Assembly (NCBI RefSeq): GCF_001854225.1 | Contig: NZ_CP015208.1 | Span: 124,001-188,000, forward strand | Source of the DNA: Candidatus Rhodoluna planktonica | Lineage (GTDB): Bacteria > Actinomycetota > Actinomycetes > Actinomycetales > Microbacteriaceae | Length of the DNA stretch: 64,000 nt | Direction: 5' to 3' | In this document: positions 1-7,078 of the stretch, piece by piece | Layout: every line of letters begins with the position of its first letter | Numbering within the stretch: the stretch's first letter is position 1 | The notes under the pieces: generated by a model | Told to the model about the DNA's origin: nothing | Database searches by the model: none | What the model saw: the letters and a program-made list of their open reading frames with translations, nothing else | Program-made: the position numbers and the translations under genes

Positions 1-125
1 GCCAGCAAAATACCCCAAGGTAGCCAGCCATTGATTTGGGCAAACGCTAAGCGAAGAACTGAACCAACCCCACCCAATAATCCGGTGACCAGCAGAAATG
101 GCAAGAAGGCGGTTAAGTTAGGCAC
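1..125 (-). CDS. crcB: Fluoride channel FluC/CrcB, second subunit (partial, cut by window edge)
   Basis: Reading the reverse strand from a GTG at 125 gives about 41 residues with no stop before the window edge. The peptide contains GLLGGVGSVLRLAF, the N-terminal glycine/arginine signature of the first membrane helix of CrcB/FluC proteins. The family exports fluoride as a dual-topology dimer, and many actinobacteria encode two adjacent homologues that may pair. The start overlaps the end of the upstream crcB copy by 8 bases, as expected for translationally coupled partners. Only the N-terminus is visible, so completeness cannot be judged. Confidence 0.8.
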   Translation of the reverse strand, partial: MPNLTAFLPFLLVTGLLGGVGSVLRLAFAQINGWLPWGILL

Positions 126-495
126 CTTGCGCCTCCGAAGATTCTCGGCTGCGTTTAACCAGCTGGGTAACGATGCCGTAAACCACCAAGCCCTGCACCA
201 CCATGCCAAAAATCCAGAGCAAATTTTCGAGGTCAATGATTGGTGCGGCCAACCAAAGCGCAATTCCGCTCATGGTTGTGAAGCCGCCGGCAAACCCAAC
301 CGACCAAAACGCACGCTGCTGTTGATTGTCGAAAAACTTGGCGTGGTTTGAAAAAGCCAAGGCAGCGGTACCCAAGGTGTTCACAATAAAAAGCCCAATG
401 AGTGGGTCGGTTAACCCGGTGAGCAGCACTCGCAGCATGGTGCCCAAAGCGCCACCAGCAAAGGTCAGGGCAATTACGGGCAACGATAGCGGCAT
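118..495 (-). CDS. crcB: Fluoride channel FluC/CrcB, first subunit
   Basis: A 125-residue, four-helix membrane protein. The family motifs appear in order: GGALGTMLRVLLTG in helix 1, NTLGTAALAF in helix 2 (the conserved Asn) and GFAGGFTTMSG in helix 3, which matches the GG-TTFS region lining the fluoride path. The length is normal for the family. An upstream in-frame ATG at 525 exists, but the ATG at 495 is preferred: it removes a non-conserved hydrophilic lead and has a TAGACT box 7 bases before it. The downstream crcB copy overlaps its stop. It is divergent from the lysE-type gene across 23 bp. Confidence 0.88.
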   Translation of the reverse strand: MPLSLPVIALTFAGGALGTMLRVLLTGLTDPLIGLFIVNTLGTAALAFSNHAKFFDNQQQRAFWSVGFAGGFTTMSGIALWLAAPIIDLENLLWIFGMVVQGLVVYGIVTQLVKRSRESSEAQGA

Positions 496-518
496 GCCAT
501 TTAGTCTAGGCTGGCAAG
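496..518. promoter_or_regulatory. Divergent leaderless promoter pair, crcB / lysE
   Basis: The 23 bp between the two start codons hold TAGACT on the minus strand (508 to 503), 7 bases before the crcB ATG, and TAGGCT on the plus strand (507-512), 6 bases before the lysE GTG. Each hexamer sits where a -10 box would place the transcription start on the start codon itself. The two boxes overlap by two bases. Confidence 0.6.
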
Positions 519-1154
519 GTGCCAAGCCTTGCTGACTTCATCACCTTCGTCATCGCGTCGCTGATCATCATTGTGATCCCGGGGCCGAGCGTAGTGTTTT
601 CAGTCGGCCGAACTTTGGCTTTGGGTCGCCCAGCTGGTTTAGCGACGGTCATCGGAAACGCAGTGGGTACTAGTGTCTGGGTTTTGTTTGCCGCCTTTGG
701 CCTTGCCGGGTTGCTGCAACTTTTTCCACCGCTGATTGACATCGTCAAAATCATCGGCGCCCTTTATCTTGCCTACCTCGGAGTTCAAACAATTCGCAGC
801 AGCGGCAATAAACACGCGGAAATCGCAGAGCAAAACCAAACCGCCAAAAGTGTGAAACAGATTTTTCGCGAAGGTTTCACGGTGGGTTTGGCCAACCCGA
901 AAGTTGCTGTTTTCTTTACCGCGGTTTTGCCGCAATTTATCAACCCCGAAGGCAATTTCATCATCCAATTTTTGTTGCTCGGCTTAATTTTCGAAGTGCT
1001 CGGTGTGATCGGTGACTCTACCTACGTAATCGCCGCAGCCTATGTGCGCAACTGGATTTTGACTGTGCCGGCCAGGTTGACCCGCATTGTTAGCGTCGGC
1101 GGAATGATGATTGTCGGCCTGGCACTTTGGCTACTTATTGAAGCGGCGCTCTAA
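519..1154 (+). CDS. LysE/RhtB-family amino-acid exporter
   Basis: This 211-residue protein of about six membrane helices belongs to the LysE/RhtB translocators, which export amino acids or related small metabolites. The N-terminal signature IPGPSVVFSVGRTLALG and the mid-protein GFTVGLANPKVAVFF are characteristic, and the length is typical. The substrate cannot be read from sequence. The GTG at 519 is supported by the TAGGCT box 6 bases upstream; there is no Shine-Dalgarno. It is a single gene, divergent from crcB and convergent with the EamA permease gene. Confidence 0.85.
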   Translation: MPSLADFITFVIASLIIIVIPGPSVVFSVGRTLALGRPAGLATVIGNAVGTSVWVLFAAFGLAGLLQLFPPLIDIVKIIGALYLAYLGVQTIRSSGNKHAEIAEQNQTAKSVKQIFREGFTVGLANPKVAVFFTAVLPQFINPEGNFIIQFLLLGLIFEVLGVIGDSTYVIAAAYVRNWILTVPARLTRIVSVGGMMIVGLALWLLIEAAL

Positions 1155-1185
1155 CCGGCGAGCTAACTTCGCCCGCGGTTGGGCA

Positions 1186-2097
1186 CTAAGCCACAGCAAG
1201 CAGGGTACTGGCCACTAGAGTCAGCGCAATTCCAACCTGTTGAATACGAGCGACGTGCTCTTTGAGAATAATTCGGGCTAGCAAAATTGTGCCGAGCGGA
1301 TAGAGCGCGGTGAGCACCCCAACCACGGTCAGGCTGCCGGTGCGCGAGGCCAGGGTAAACAAAATGTTGGCTGCCGCATCTAGAAAACCAGCCATGGCCA
1401 CGGTTAGCCAAATCTTGACATCCAGTTTGGATGGGGTGGAGGCGCTCGCCGAATTAGAGCTTTGGTCAGAATAAAAAGCCTCAGCAACCAAGGATCGCTT
1501 TCTGAAGAACACCACGGTTGCAATTATTGTCAGCCCAATAGCCGCTGTCGCACGCATCAAAATGATTGGGCCGATACCCGAATCGTGCGGTGACTGCGCC
1601 AGCGAAGAAACCGCTAGGCCGATTGCCGAGCCAGCCAGAATCGCTAGCAGCAAAGCTTTCAACTTTGGTTTTTCGACGTGCTCGCCCGGGATGAAACCAA
1701 CCAGAACAACCGCCAGCAGAGCTATGGCGATCGCCAACCAACCGAGCGCGTTAAAGTTTTCGCCTAAAAAACCAACGCCAATCAGCGCTGGCACAATCGC
1801 CGAAACCAGTGCTCCAAGTGGCGAGACAATGGATATTGGGCCGATTGCCAAAGACGCATACAGGGCCAACAGTGCAACCACCGAAAAAAGGCCAGCGGTA
1901 AAACCCCAAAAGAAGGTGTCCGCACTGAAACTGGCGCCCATAAAAGGTGACAGCAACAGCAGCAACATCAATCCTGAAAACGATGCAGCTGCGGTGACGA
2001 CAACAACTTTTATCCGTCTCGATGCTATGGCAGCAAAGAAATCGGCGGCACCGTACGAAACTGCCGTCAGCAGCCCAAGCAGCACGGTCAAGTTCAT
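1186..2097 (-). CDS. EamA-family (DMT) transporter
   Basis: A 303-residue integral membrane protein with about ten predicted helices in two repeats of five, the layout of EamA/RhaT drug-metabolite transporters. The glycine/alanine-rich N-terminal helix (GLLTAVSYGAADFF) and the C-terminal repeat ending in VGIALTLVASTLLAVA fit the family. Residues of roughly 205-230 form a Ser/Asn-rich cytoplasmic linker between the repeats. The substrate is unknown; members export metabolites or amino acids. The ATG at 2097 has a weak purine-rich AGGGG about 8 bases upstream. It ends 31 bases from the convergent lysE-type gene. Confidence 0.82.
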   Translation of the reverse strand: MNLTVLLGLLTAVSYGAADFFAAIASRRIKVVVVTAAASFSGLMLLLLLSPFMGASFSADTFFWGFTAGLFSVVALLALYASLAIGPISIVSPLGALVSAIVPALIGVGFLGENFNALGWLAIAIALLAVVLVGFIPGEHVEKPKLKALLLAILAGSAIGLAVSSLAQSPHDSGIGPIILMRATAAIGLTIIATVVFFRKRSLVAEAFYSDQSSNSASASTPSKLDVKIWLTVAMAGFLDAAANILFTLASRTGSLTVVGVLTALYPLGTILLARIILKEHVARIQQVGIALTLVASTLLAVA

Positions 2098-2128
2098 CGC
2101 TGGCCCCTAATCAAAATTGAGATTTCGA

Positions 2129-3181
2129 CTAGATAGTTTTTGCGTCAATTACGAAGCGGTAGCGAACATCGGATGAAACCACGCGGTTCCAGGCTGTGTT
2201 GATGCTGTCTACATCGGTTGCGTCCAGCAGTTCGATGTTGGCGCCAATCTGGTGCTCGGCGGCAAATTCGAGCATTTCTTGAATTTCTCGCTGACCACCA
2301 ACTGAAGATCCGGCCATCGATCGACGACCTAGAGTCAGGCTGAAAATGTTTAGGCTTTGGCTTTTCTCGGGGAGGCCGACAAAGACAAGTGAACCGTCTA
2401 GCTTGATCATGTTTAGCAGCGCATCAACATCTACATCGGCGCTGGTGGTGTTCAAAATAAAATCAAATTTCTTGGCAAAATCTTTGAAAGTTTCTGGGTC
2501 ATTGGTCGACCGATAATCGACTGCGCCGAAGGCTAACGCGTCATCCTTTTTCTTTAGTGAATGGCCCAGCACGGTGACCTCGGCGCCCATGGCAACCGCA
2601 AATTTGACTGCCAAGTGACCGAGTCCGCCCATGCCCAAAATGGCAACTTTTTTACCTTTGCCGGCACCCCAGTGTCGCAGCGGTGAATAAACGGTGATGC
2701 CCGCGCAAAGTAGCGGAGCTGCCTCGGCCAAATTTAGGCCCTCGGGGATGTGCAGCACGAAATGCTGGTCAACCACAATCTCGCCCGAGTAGCCACCAAA
2801 TTGCACGTCACCCTCGTATGAGCGATCGTTGTAGGCACCAACCGGGCCGCGCTCACAGTAGCTTTCTTGATCTGCCTTGCAGGCATCGCACTCGCGGCAG
2901 CTGTCAACGAAAACACCCACGCCAACGGTTTGGCCAACCTTGAATTTGTCGACCTCGGTGCCAACTTCAACAACCTCGCCGATAATTTCGTGCCCTGGCA
3001 CCATTGGAAAAATGTCGTTTCCCCACTCTGAGCGTGCCTGGTGAACGTCTGAGTGGCAAATGCCCGAATAAGAAATGCTCAAGCGAACATCTTTGGGGCC
3101 GACCGTGCGGCGTTCGATGGTGCCTCGAATTAGCGGCGCATTAGCTGAATTAACGATTAGGGCTGAAACAGAGGTAGTCAT
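2129..3181 (-). CDS. Zinc-dependent NAD(P) alcohol dehydrogenase, CAD/YahK type
   Basis: A 350-residue medium-chain dehydrogenase. The catalytic-zinc site starts with Cys42 in SGICHSDVH and continues with the PGHEIIGEV motif. The structural-zinc cluster is CRECDACKADQESYC, and the Rossmann dinucleotide motif is GMGGLGHLAVKFA. These features and the length match cinnamyl-alcohol/YahK-like aldehyde reductases, which are usually NADPH-linked and reduce a broad range of aldehydes. The ATG at 3181 has TAGGCT exactly 6 bases upstream and a GAGGA overlapping the same spacer. It is a monocistronic gene downstream of the EamA start and next to the tRNA operon. Confidence 0.88.
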   Translation of the reverse strand: MTTSVSALIVNSANAPLIRGTIERRTVGPKDVRLSISYSGICHSDVHQARSEWGNDIFPMVPGHEIIGEVVEVGTEVDKFKVGQTVGVGVFVDSCRECDACKADQESYCERGPVGAYNDRSYEGDVQFGGYSGEIVVDQHFVLHIPEGLNLAEAAPLLCAGITVYSPLRHWGAGKGKKVAILGMGGLGHLAVKFAVAMGAEVTVLGHSLKKKDDALAFGAVDYRSTNDPETFKDFAKKFDFILNTTSADVDVDALLNMIKLDGSLVFVGLPEKSQSLNIFSLTLGRRSMAGSSVGGQREIQEMLEFAAEHQIGANIELLDATDVDSINTAWNRVVSSDVRYRFVIDAKTI

Positions 3182-3193
3182 TCCTCAAGCCTA
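3182..3193 (-). promoter_or_regulatory. Leaderless -10 box of the alcohol dehydrogenase gene
   Basis: On the minus strand TAGGCT (3193 to 3188) is followed by 6 bases (TGAGGA) and the ATG, so transcription would start at the start codon. Confidence 0.55.
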
Positions 3194-3220
3194 AGCCAGC
3201 AAGTTGGCCGAAAAGTAAAG

Positions 3221-3250
3221 AACCCCACGCTCGTGAGAAGTCGTGGGGTT
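3221..3250 (-). terminator. Rho-independent terminator of the tRNA operon
   Basis: A perfect 9-bp stem (AACCCCACG at 3221-3229 and CGTGGGGTT at 3242-3250) with a 12-base loop, followed on the minus strand by a T-rich tract (CTTTACTTTT). It lies 3 bases past the end of tRNA-Phe. Confidence 0.85.
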
Positions 3251-3253
3251 CAG

Positions 3254-3326
3254 TGGCTCCGACCGGCATCGATCCGGTGACCTAACGATTTTCAGTCGTT
3301 CGCTCTACCAACTGAGCTACAGAGCC
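3254..3326 (-). tRNA. tRNA-Phe (GAA)
   Basis: On the minus strand the sequence folds as a standard 73-base cloverleaf. The acceptor stem is GGCTCTG-type paired with its GGAGCC end, with discriminator A. The D arm contains AGCTCAGTTGGTAGAGC, and the anticodon loop CTGAAAA gives anticodon GAA. The T arm has GGATCGATGCC. CCA is not encoded. It is the last gene of a Glu-Asp-Phe operon. Confidence 0.95.
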
Positions 3327-3384
3327 TCGAGCAGAAACTGCCCGATTCAATAAAAGCCCCTCTAATGAAGGGCTCCTAGTGAAG

Positions 3385-3458
3385 CGATCCTGACGGGACT
3401 TGAACCCGCGACCTCCGCCGTGACAGGGCGGCGCGCTAACCAACTGCGCTACAGGACC
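3385..3458 (-). tRNA. tRNA-Asp (GTC)
   Basis: A 74-base cloverleaf on the minus strand. The acceptor GGTCCTG pairs with CAGGATC (one G-U) and the discriminator is G. The anticodon loop CTGTCAC gives GTC, and the T loop is GGTTCAAGTCC. CCA is not encoded. It lies between tRNA-Glu and tRNA-Phe with short spacers, consistent with co-transcription. Confidence 0.95.
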
Positions 3459-3478
3459 TAGTGGTGCTACATCCTTGG

Positions 3479-3551
3479 TGACCCCAACGGGATTCGAACC
3501 CGTGCTACTGCCGTGAAAGGGCAGCGTCCTAGGCCACTAAACGATGGGGCC
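3479..3551 (-). tRNA. tRNA-Glu (TTC)
   Basis: A 73-base cloverleaf on the minus strand. The acceptor GGCCCCA pairs with TGGGGTC and the discriminator is A. The anticodon loop CTTTCAC gives TTC, and the T arm is CGGGTTCGAATCCCG. It is the first gene of the tRNA operon; the charged product also feeds haem synthesis in bacteria that use the C5 route, though no gene of that route is in view. Confidence 0.95.
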
Positions 3552-3655
3552 TACAAAGTGATACTTCATAGCACCGAGGTAAAAGAATAGTCGCTGAAAC
3601 GCCGTTGCCGCAACCTGAGATTTAAAGCTTCAAGCCATTCTTGAAACTTTCGTGT

Positions 3656-3667
3656 TATTTTCGAAGC
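3656..3667 (+). promoter_or_regulatory. Leaderless -10 box of the NlpC/P60 gene
   Basis: TATTTT (3656-3661) is followed by 6 bases and the ATG at 3668. It also settles the start codon, because a TTG nine codons earlier would lie upstream of this box. Confidence 0.55.
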
Positions 3668-4867
3668 ATGAATCGTCGGTTAACTCGTGCCCTAATTACC
3701 ACCTCGGTGGTTGCGGGCTTGATTGCAACCGGCACCGCAATTGCACCATCCTGGGCCGTTCCCAGCTATCCAAGTCAGGCCGAAGTTAATGCGGCCAAAC
3801 GAAGCGTCACCGCTAAAAAAGAGATGATTGCGCGTCTTGAAAAAATTATTCAAGATTTGGCCACCGAGGCAGCTGCACTGGGTCGCGTAGCGCAAATTAA
3901 AGGCGAAGCCTTCAACCAAGCTCAGGATGAAGTAGACGCGGTACAGGCGAAAGTGAACTCGCTGCAGAGCCAAGCCGATGCCGCCAATGCGGCCGCTGAG
4001 CAGGCGCAGCAGCAGCTTGGCCAGATTGCCTCACAGATGTATCGCGACGGTTCTGGCGGAACCGCGTTGAACCTATTTTTAAATTCGGGCGAGGCCGATG
4101 ATTTGCTTTACCAGTTGGGCGCGCAAGAAAAATTGGCTCAGCAAAACGATGAAATTTATCGCAAATCAATTGAGAAAAAACTTGCTGCCCAGGCGCTCAC
4201 CGATGAGCTAAATGTGGCCAAGGATGAGCTAGCTGATAAGGCCGCGGTTGCTAAAGCTGCCTTTACCGAGGCTGCTAATGCAGCCAGTGCGGTTCAGGCC
4301 AAGGTTGACGAAAACAATCGATTGAACCGCACCTTCTACGCGCAGTTGGCGGCACTCAGAAACACCGCAGCAGATCTAGAACGTCAGCGCGCAGAAGGTC
4401 TAGCGGCCGAAGCGCGTCAGAACGCTGGTAAATCCAAGCCGATAGCTCCTGAGCTTTACGAGGTTGGCGCACCAAACACCGACAAGGTGGCGGTGGCAAT
4501 CGATTTTGCGAAACAGCAACTGGGTGAGCGCTATGTGCTCGGTGGCATGGGTCCAGATGTTTGGGATTGCTCTGGCATCACAAAGGCAGCCTACTCAGCC
4601 GCCGGAATTTACATCGGTACCCACTCGGCAACCAATCAGTTCAACAACATGGCAGCCGGACGCAAACTTGTGCCGCTGAGTCAGTGGCAACCAGGTGACC
4701 TAATTTGGTGGACCCAGGAGAGCGCCTTCAACGGAGATAAATATCACGTGGCAATTTATCTGGGCGGCGACATGATGCTTGAGTCACCGAACCCGGCCCG
4801 AACAGTGCGTATTGTTCCGGTTCGTTTCGGGGAACTATTCCCTTACGCTGGCCGACCTTCGGCCTAG
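3668..4867 (+). CDS. Secreted NlpC/P60 peptidoglycan endopeptidase with coiled-coil N-terminus
   Basis: A 399-residue secreted protein. Residues 1-30 form a signal peptide (Arg-rich start, hydrophobic core, cleavage near SWA). Residues of about 40-270 are an Ala/Gln/Lys-rich coiled coil, and the C-terminal ~110 residues are an NlpC/P60 domain. The catalytic Cys301 lies in VWDCSG and His360 in YHVAIYLG. The layout matches RipA/CwlO-type D,L-endopeptidases, which cut the peptide stems of peptidoglycan during division and are controlled through the coiled coil (for example by FtsEX). That regulation is inferred from the family. The gene is monocistronic. Confidence 0.87.
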   Translation: MNRRLTRALITTSVVAGLIATGTAIAPSWAVPSYPSQAEVNAAKRSVTAKKEMIARLEKIIQDLATEAAALGRVAQIKGEAFNQAQDEVDAVQAKVNSLQSQADAANAAAEQAQQQLGQIASQMYRDGSGGTALNLFLNSGEADDLLYQLGAQEKLAQQNDEIYRKSIEKKLAAQALTDELNVAKDELADKAAVAKAAFTEAANAASAVQAKVDENNRLNRTFYAQLAALRNTAADLERQRAEGLAAEARQNAGKSKPIAPELYEVGAPNTDKVAVAIDFAKQQLGERYVLGGMGPDVWDCSGITKAAYSAAGIYIGTHSATNQFNNMAAGRKLVPLSQWQPGDLIWWTQESAFNGDKYHVAIYLGGDMMLESPNPARTVRIVPVRFGELFPYAGRPSA

Positions 4868-4895
4868 CCGCTAACAATCCAAGCCAATGAAAAAA

Positions 4896-4924
4896 ATCCC
4901 CTCGAGCCATCTGCCCGAGGGGAT
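4896..4924. terminator. Intrinsic terminator between the NlpC gene and ppa
   Basis: A 9-bp perfect stem, ATCCCCTCG (4896-4904) with CGAGGGGAT (4916-4924), and an 11-base loop. On the minus strand it is followed by a run of seven Ts, so it terminates ppa efficiently. On the plus strand only a short A/T tract follows, so it may also act, more weakly, on the NlpC gene. Confidence 0.85.
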
Positions 4925-4938
4925 ATAAAATTTGCCGC

Positions 4939-5427
4939 TTAGTGACCTTCAGTTTTGAAGCGCTCCTGTGCCTCTTTGATTAGCTTTTCAGCTGCCTCAC
5001 GACCGGCCCAATCGCCAACCTTGACCCATTTGCCTGGCTCAAGGTCTTTGTAGTGCTCGAAGAAGTGCTTGAGTTCATTCTTGGTCTGTGCTGGCACATC
5101 GTCGATGTCTTGAATGTGTGCGTAGCGAGGGTCTTTGGTCAATACGCAAATGACCTTCTCGTCTACTCCGCCGTCATCTTCCATGGTTAGGTAACCAACT
5201 GGGCGAACGTTTACCACTACACCGGGGTAAACCGGGTACTCGAGGATAACCAGTGCGTCAAGCGGGTCTCCATCGCCACCGAGAGTGTTGTCAAAGTAGC
5301 CGTAGTCGATTGGGTAGACAAATGGGGTGAAAAGCACGCGGTCTAAGTGAACGCGACCGGTCTCGTGGTCGATTTCATATTTGTTTCGACTGCCGCGCGG
5401 AATCTCAATTACTGCTTCGTAACCCAT
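4939..5427 (-). CDS. ppa: Inorganic pyrophosphatase (family I)
   Basis: A 162-residue soluble enzyme that hydrolyses pyrophosphate to phosphate and pulls biosynthetic reactions forward. The signature GGDGDPLDALV carries the metal-binding aspartates. The N-terminal IEIPRGSRNKYEIDHETG and the LEPGKWVKV stretch near the C-terminus are also diagnostic of the bacterial hexameric enzyme. The ATG at 5427 is chosen because an AGGAG Shine-Dalgarno sits 4 bases before it and the upstream extension to 5520 is not conserved in style. It is divergent from tilS. Confidence 0.95.
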   Translation of the reverse strand: MGYEAVIEIPRGSRNKYEIDHETGRVHLDRVLFTPFVYPIDYGYFDNTLGGDGDPLDALVILEYPVYPGVVVNVRPVGYLTMEDDGGVDEKVICVLTKDPRYAHIQDIDDVPAQTKNELKHFFEHYKDLEPGKWVKVGDWAGREAAEKLIKEAQERFKTEGH

Positions 5428-5488
5428 GGGTCTCCTCAATAGGCTTATGGCTAATGAACTTTTCTGGATAAGAATACCGAAAGATGCC

Positions 5489-6502
5489 GTGCCTAGCCGA
5501 CCAAGATTGACTCCTGCCATTGCGGATGTGCGTCGAGCCGTGCGCGAAACACTGCGCGATCATCAGGCGGTTGCCGGCGATTTAATTTTGGTGGCGTGTT
5601 CTGGTGGCCCCGACTCGTTGGCGTTGGCGGCGGCCTTGGCCTTTGAAGGGCCGCGTGCTGGGCTGAAAATTGCCAGCATCACTGTCGACCATCAGATGCA
5701 AGCGGGTTCGGCCGAGGTTGCGCAGCAGACCCTGTCGAAGTTGCAAGTTCTGGGTTATGAGTCAGCAACGGTAGCAACTGTTCAAGTTGGCAAGGCAGGC
5801 GGCCCCGAGGCTGCAGCTCGAGAAGCTCGCTACCTTGAAATTGAAAATCTCGCCCGTTTGTTGAACGCCAAATTTGTTTTGCTCGGGCACACTCTCGATG
5901 ACCAGGCGGAAACCGTGCTGCTCGGTTTAGCTCGCGGTTCTGGGGCTCGATCGCTAAACGGCATGGCTGTTCGTAACGGAATCTACTTACGGCCATTGCT
6001 TCGAATCAGCCGCGAAACTGTTCAAAAGTTTTGCGAAGACTCTGGGCTGCAACCATGGTTAGACCCGATGAATCATGATCTGGCATACACCAGGGTTAAG
6101 GTTCGCAACGTAATTTTGCCGATGCTTGAAAATGAACTTGGGCCAGGCATTTCCTTGGCACTGACTCGAACCGCTGATTCGCTACGTGAAGATGACGAGG
6201 TTTTATCGCAATTAGCAAACGCGGCGTTTAGCGAAGTGGCTCGGTTGCAGGCAACCCAAATCATCTTCTCGGTGCCGCGTTTCAAGGACCTACCACTCGC
6301 TATCCGCCATCGGGTTTTCGCTCTGGCTTTACAAAAGTTGGCTGCACCCGAATTTGCTCGAGTCCACATCCTCGCCGTTGATGCTCTTGTGGATGACTGG
6401 CACGGGCAAAAACCGCTAACCCTTCCAGGCGTTAGAGTAGAACGCACGGGTGAATCAATCACATTGAAAACCACCAAAACCCTCAAATCAGGAGCCTGTT
6501 AA
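5489..6502 (+). CDS. tilS: tRNA(Ile)-lysidine synthase
   Basis: A roughly 337-residue ATPase that converts the wobble C of tRNA-Ile(CAU) to lysidine. The N-type ATP-pyrophosphatase P-loop is ACSGGPDSLALAAAL, followed by DHQMQAGSAE and LLGHTLDDQAETVLLGLARGSG, the TilS-specific LGHTLDDQAET motif. The frame is open from an ATG at 5426 that overlaps the ppa start. The GTG at 5489 (MPSRPRLTPAIADVRRAVR) is preferred because actinobacterial TilS proteins begin near this PRLTPAIADVRRAVR segment; neither start has a convincing ribosome site. It leads an operon with hpt and ftsH. Confidence 0.9.
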   Translation: MPSRPRLTPAIADVRRAVRETLRDHQAVAGDLILVACSGGPDSLALAAALAFEGPRAGLKIASITVDHQMQAGSAEVAQQTLSKLQVLGYESATVATVQVGKAGGPEAAAREARYLEIENLARLLNAKFVLLGHTLDDQAETVLLGLARGSGARSLNGMAVRNGIYLRPLLRISRETVQKFCEDSGLQPWLDPMNHDLAYTRVKVRNVILPMLENELGPGISLALTRTADSLREDDEVLSQLANAAFSEVARLQATQIIFSVPRFKDLPLAIRHRVFALALQKLAAPEFARVHILAVDALVDDWHGQKPLTLPGVRVERTGESITLKTTKTLKSGAC

Positions 6503-7054
6503 GTGGACCTAAGTTCAGTTGAAAAAGACATTGAAAAAGTCTTGGTCACCGAAGAGCAAATCAAAGTTCGCATCAGCGAATTGGCCGCCGAACTAGATCA
6601 GCACTACGCCGACAAAAGGCCCCTGTTGCTGGGTGTTCTCAAGGGCGCAGTTATGGTGATGGCCGACCTGTCACGCGCAATGCAAATTCCAGTCGAGATG
6701 GACTGGATGGCAATTTCTTCTTACGGTTCGGGCACCGTCTCATCCGGTGTGGTTCGAATTCTCAAAGACTTAGATACCGATGTCATCGGCCGTCACGTAC
6801 TTATCGTCGAAGACATCATCGACTCAGGGCTAACTCTCAGCTGGCTCATTGCCAATCTTGAGGCTCGCGGAGCAGCATCGGTTAAGGTCGTGGCCCTGCT
6901 GCGCAAACCGGATGCCGCCAAGGTGGAAGTAAATGTCGCATGGGTTGGTTTTGATATTCCGAACGAGTTCGTAGTTGGCTACGGCCTCGATTACGCCGAA
7001 CGCTACCGCACCCTTAAAGATGTTGCGGTGCTCTCACCAGCGGTTTACTCCTAG
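6503..7054 (+). CDS. hpt: Hypoxanthine phosphoribosyltransferase
   Basis: A 183-residue purine-salvage enzyme that joins hypoxanthine (or guanine) to PRPP to form IMP/GMP. The PRPP-binding motif is VLIVEDIIDSGLTL. The early KGAVMVMADLSRAM and the SYGSGTVSSG flexible loop are typical, as is VVALLRKPDAAKVEV. The start is GTG at 6503, with AGGAG at 6490-6494, directly after the tilS stop. The tilS-hpt-ftsH order is widely conserved in Gram-positive bacteria. Confidence 0.95.
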   Translation: MDLSSVEKDIEKVLVTEEQIKVRISELAAELDQHYADKRPLLLGVLKGAVMVMADLSRAMQIPVEMDWMAISSYGSGTVSSGVVRILKDLDTDVIGRHVLIVEDIIDSGLTLSWLIANLEARGAASVKVVALLRKPDAAKVEVNVAWVGFDIPNEFVVGYGLDYAERYRTLKDVAVLSPAVYS

Positions 7055-7078
7055 AAAGGCAACGGGAACAACCCGGTT

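Noticed and set aside
496-518. Fluoride riboswitch upstream of crcB
   Set aside because: The gap to the divergent gene is 23 bp, too short for the crcB motif, and the transcript appears leaderless.
1562-2110. 182-residue frame opposite the EamA gene
   Set aside because: Low-complexity Ala/Ser/Pro translation without motifs; the minus-strand membrane protein explains the coding signal.
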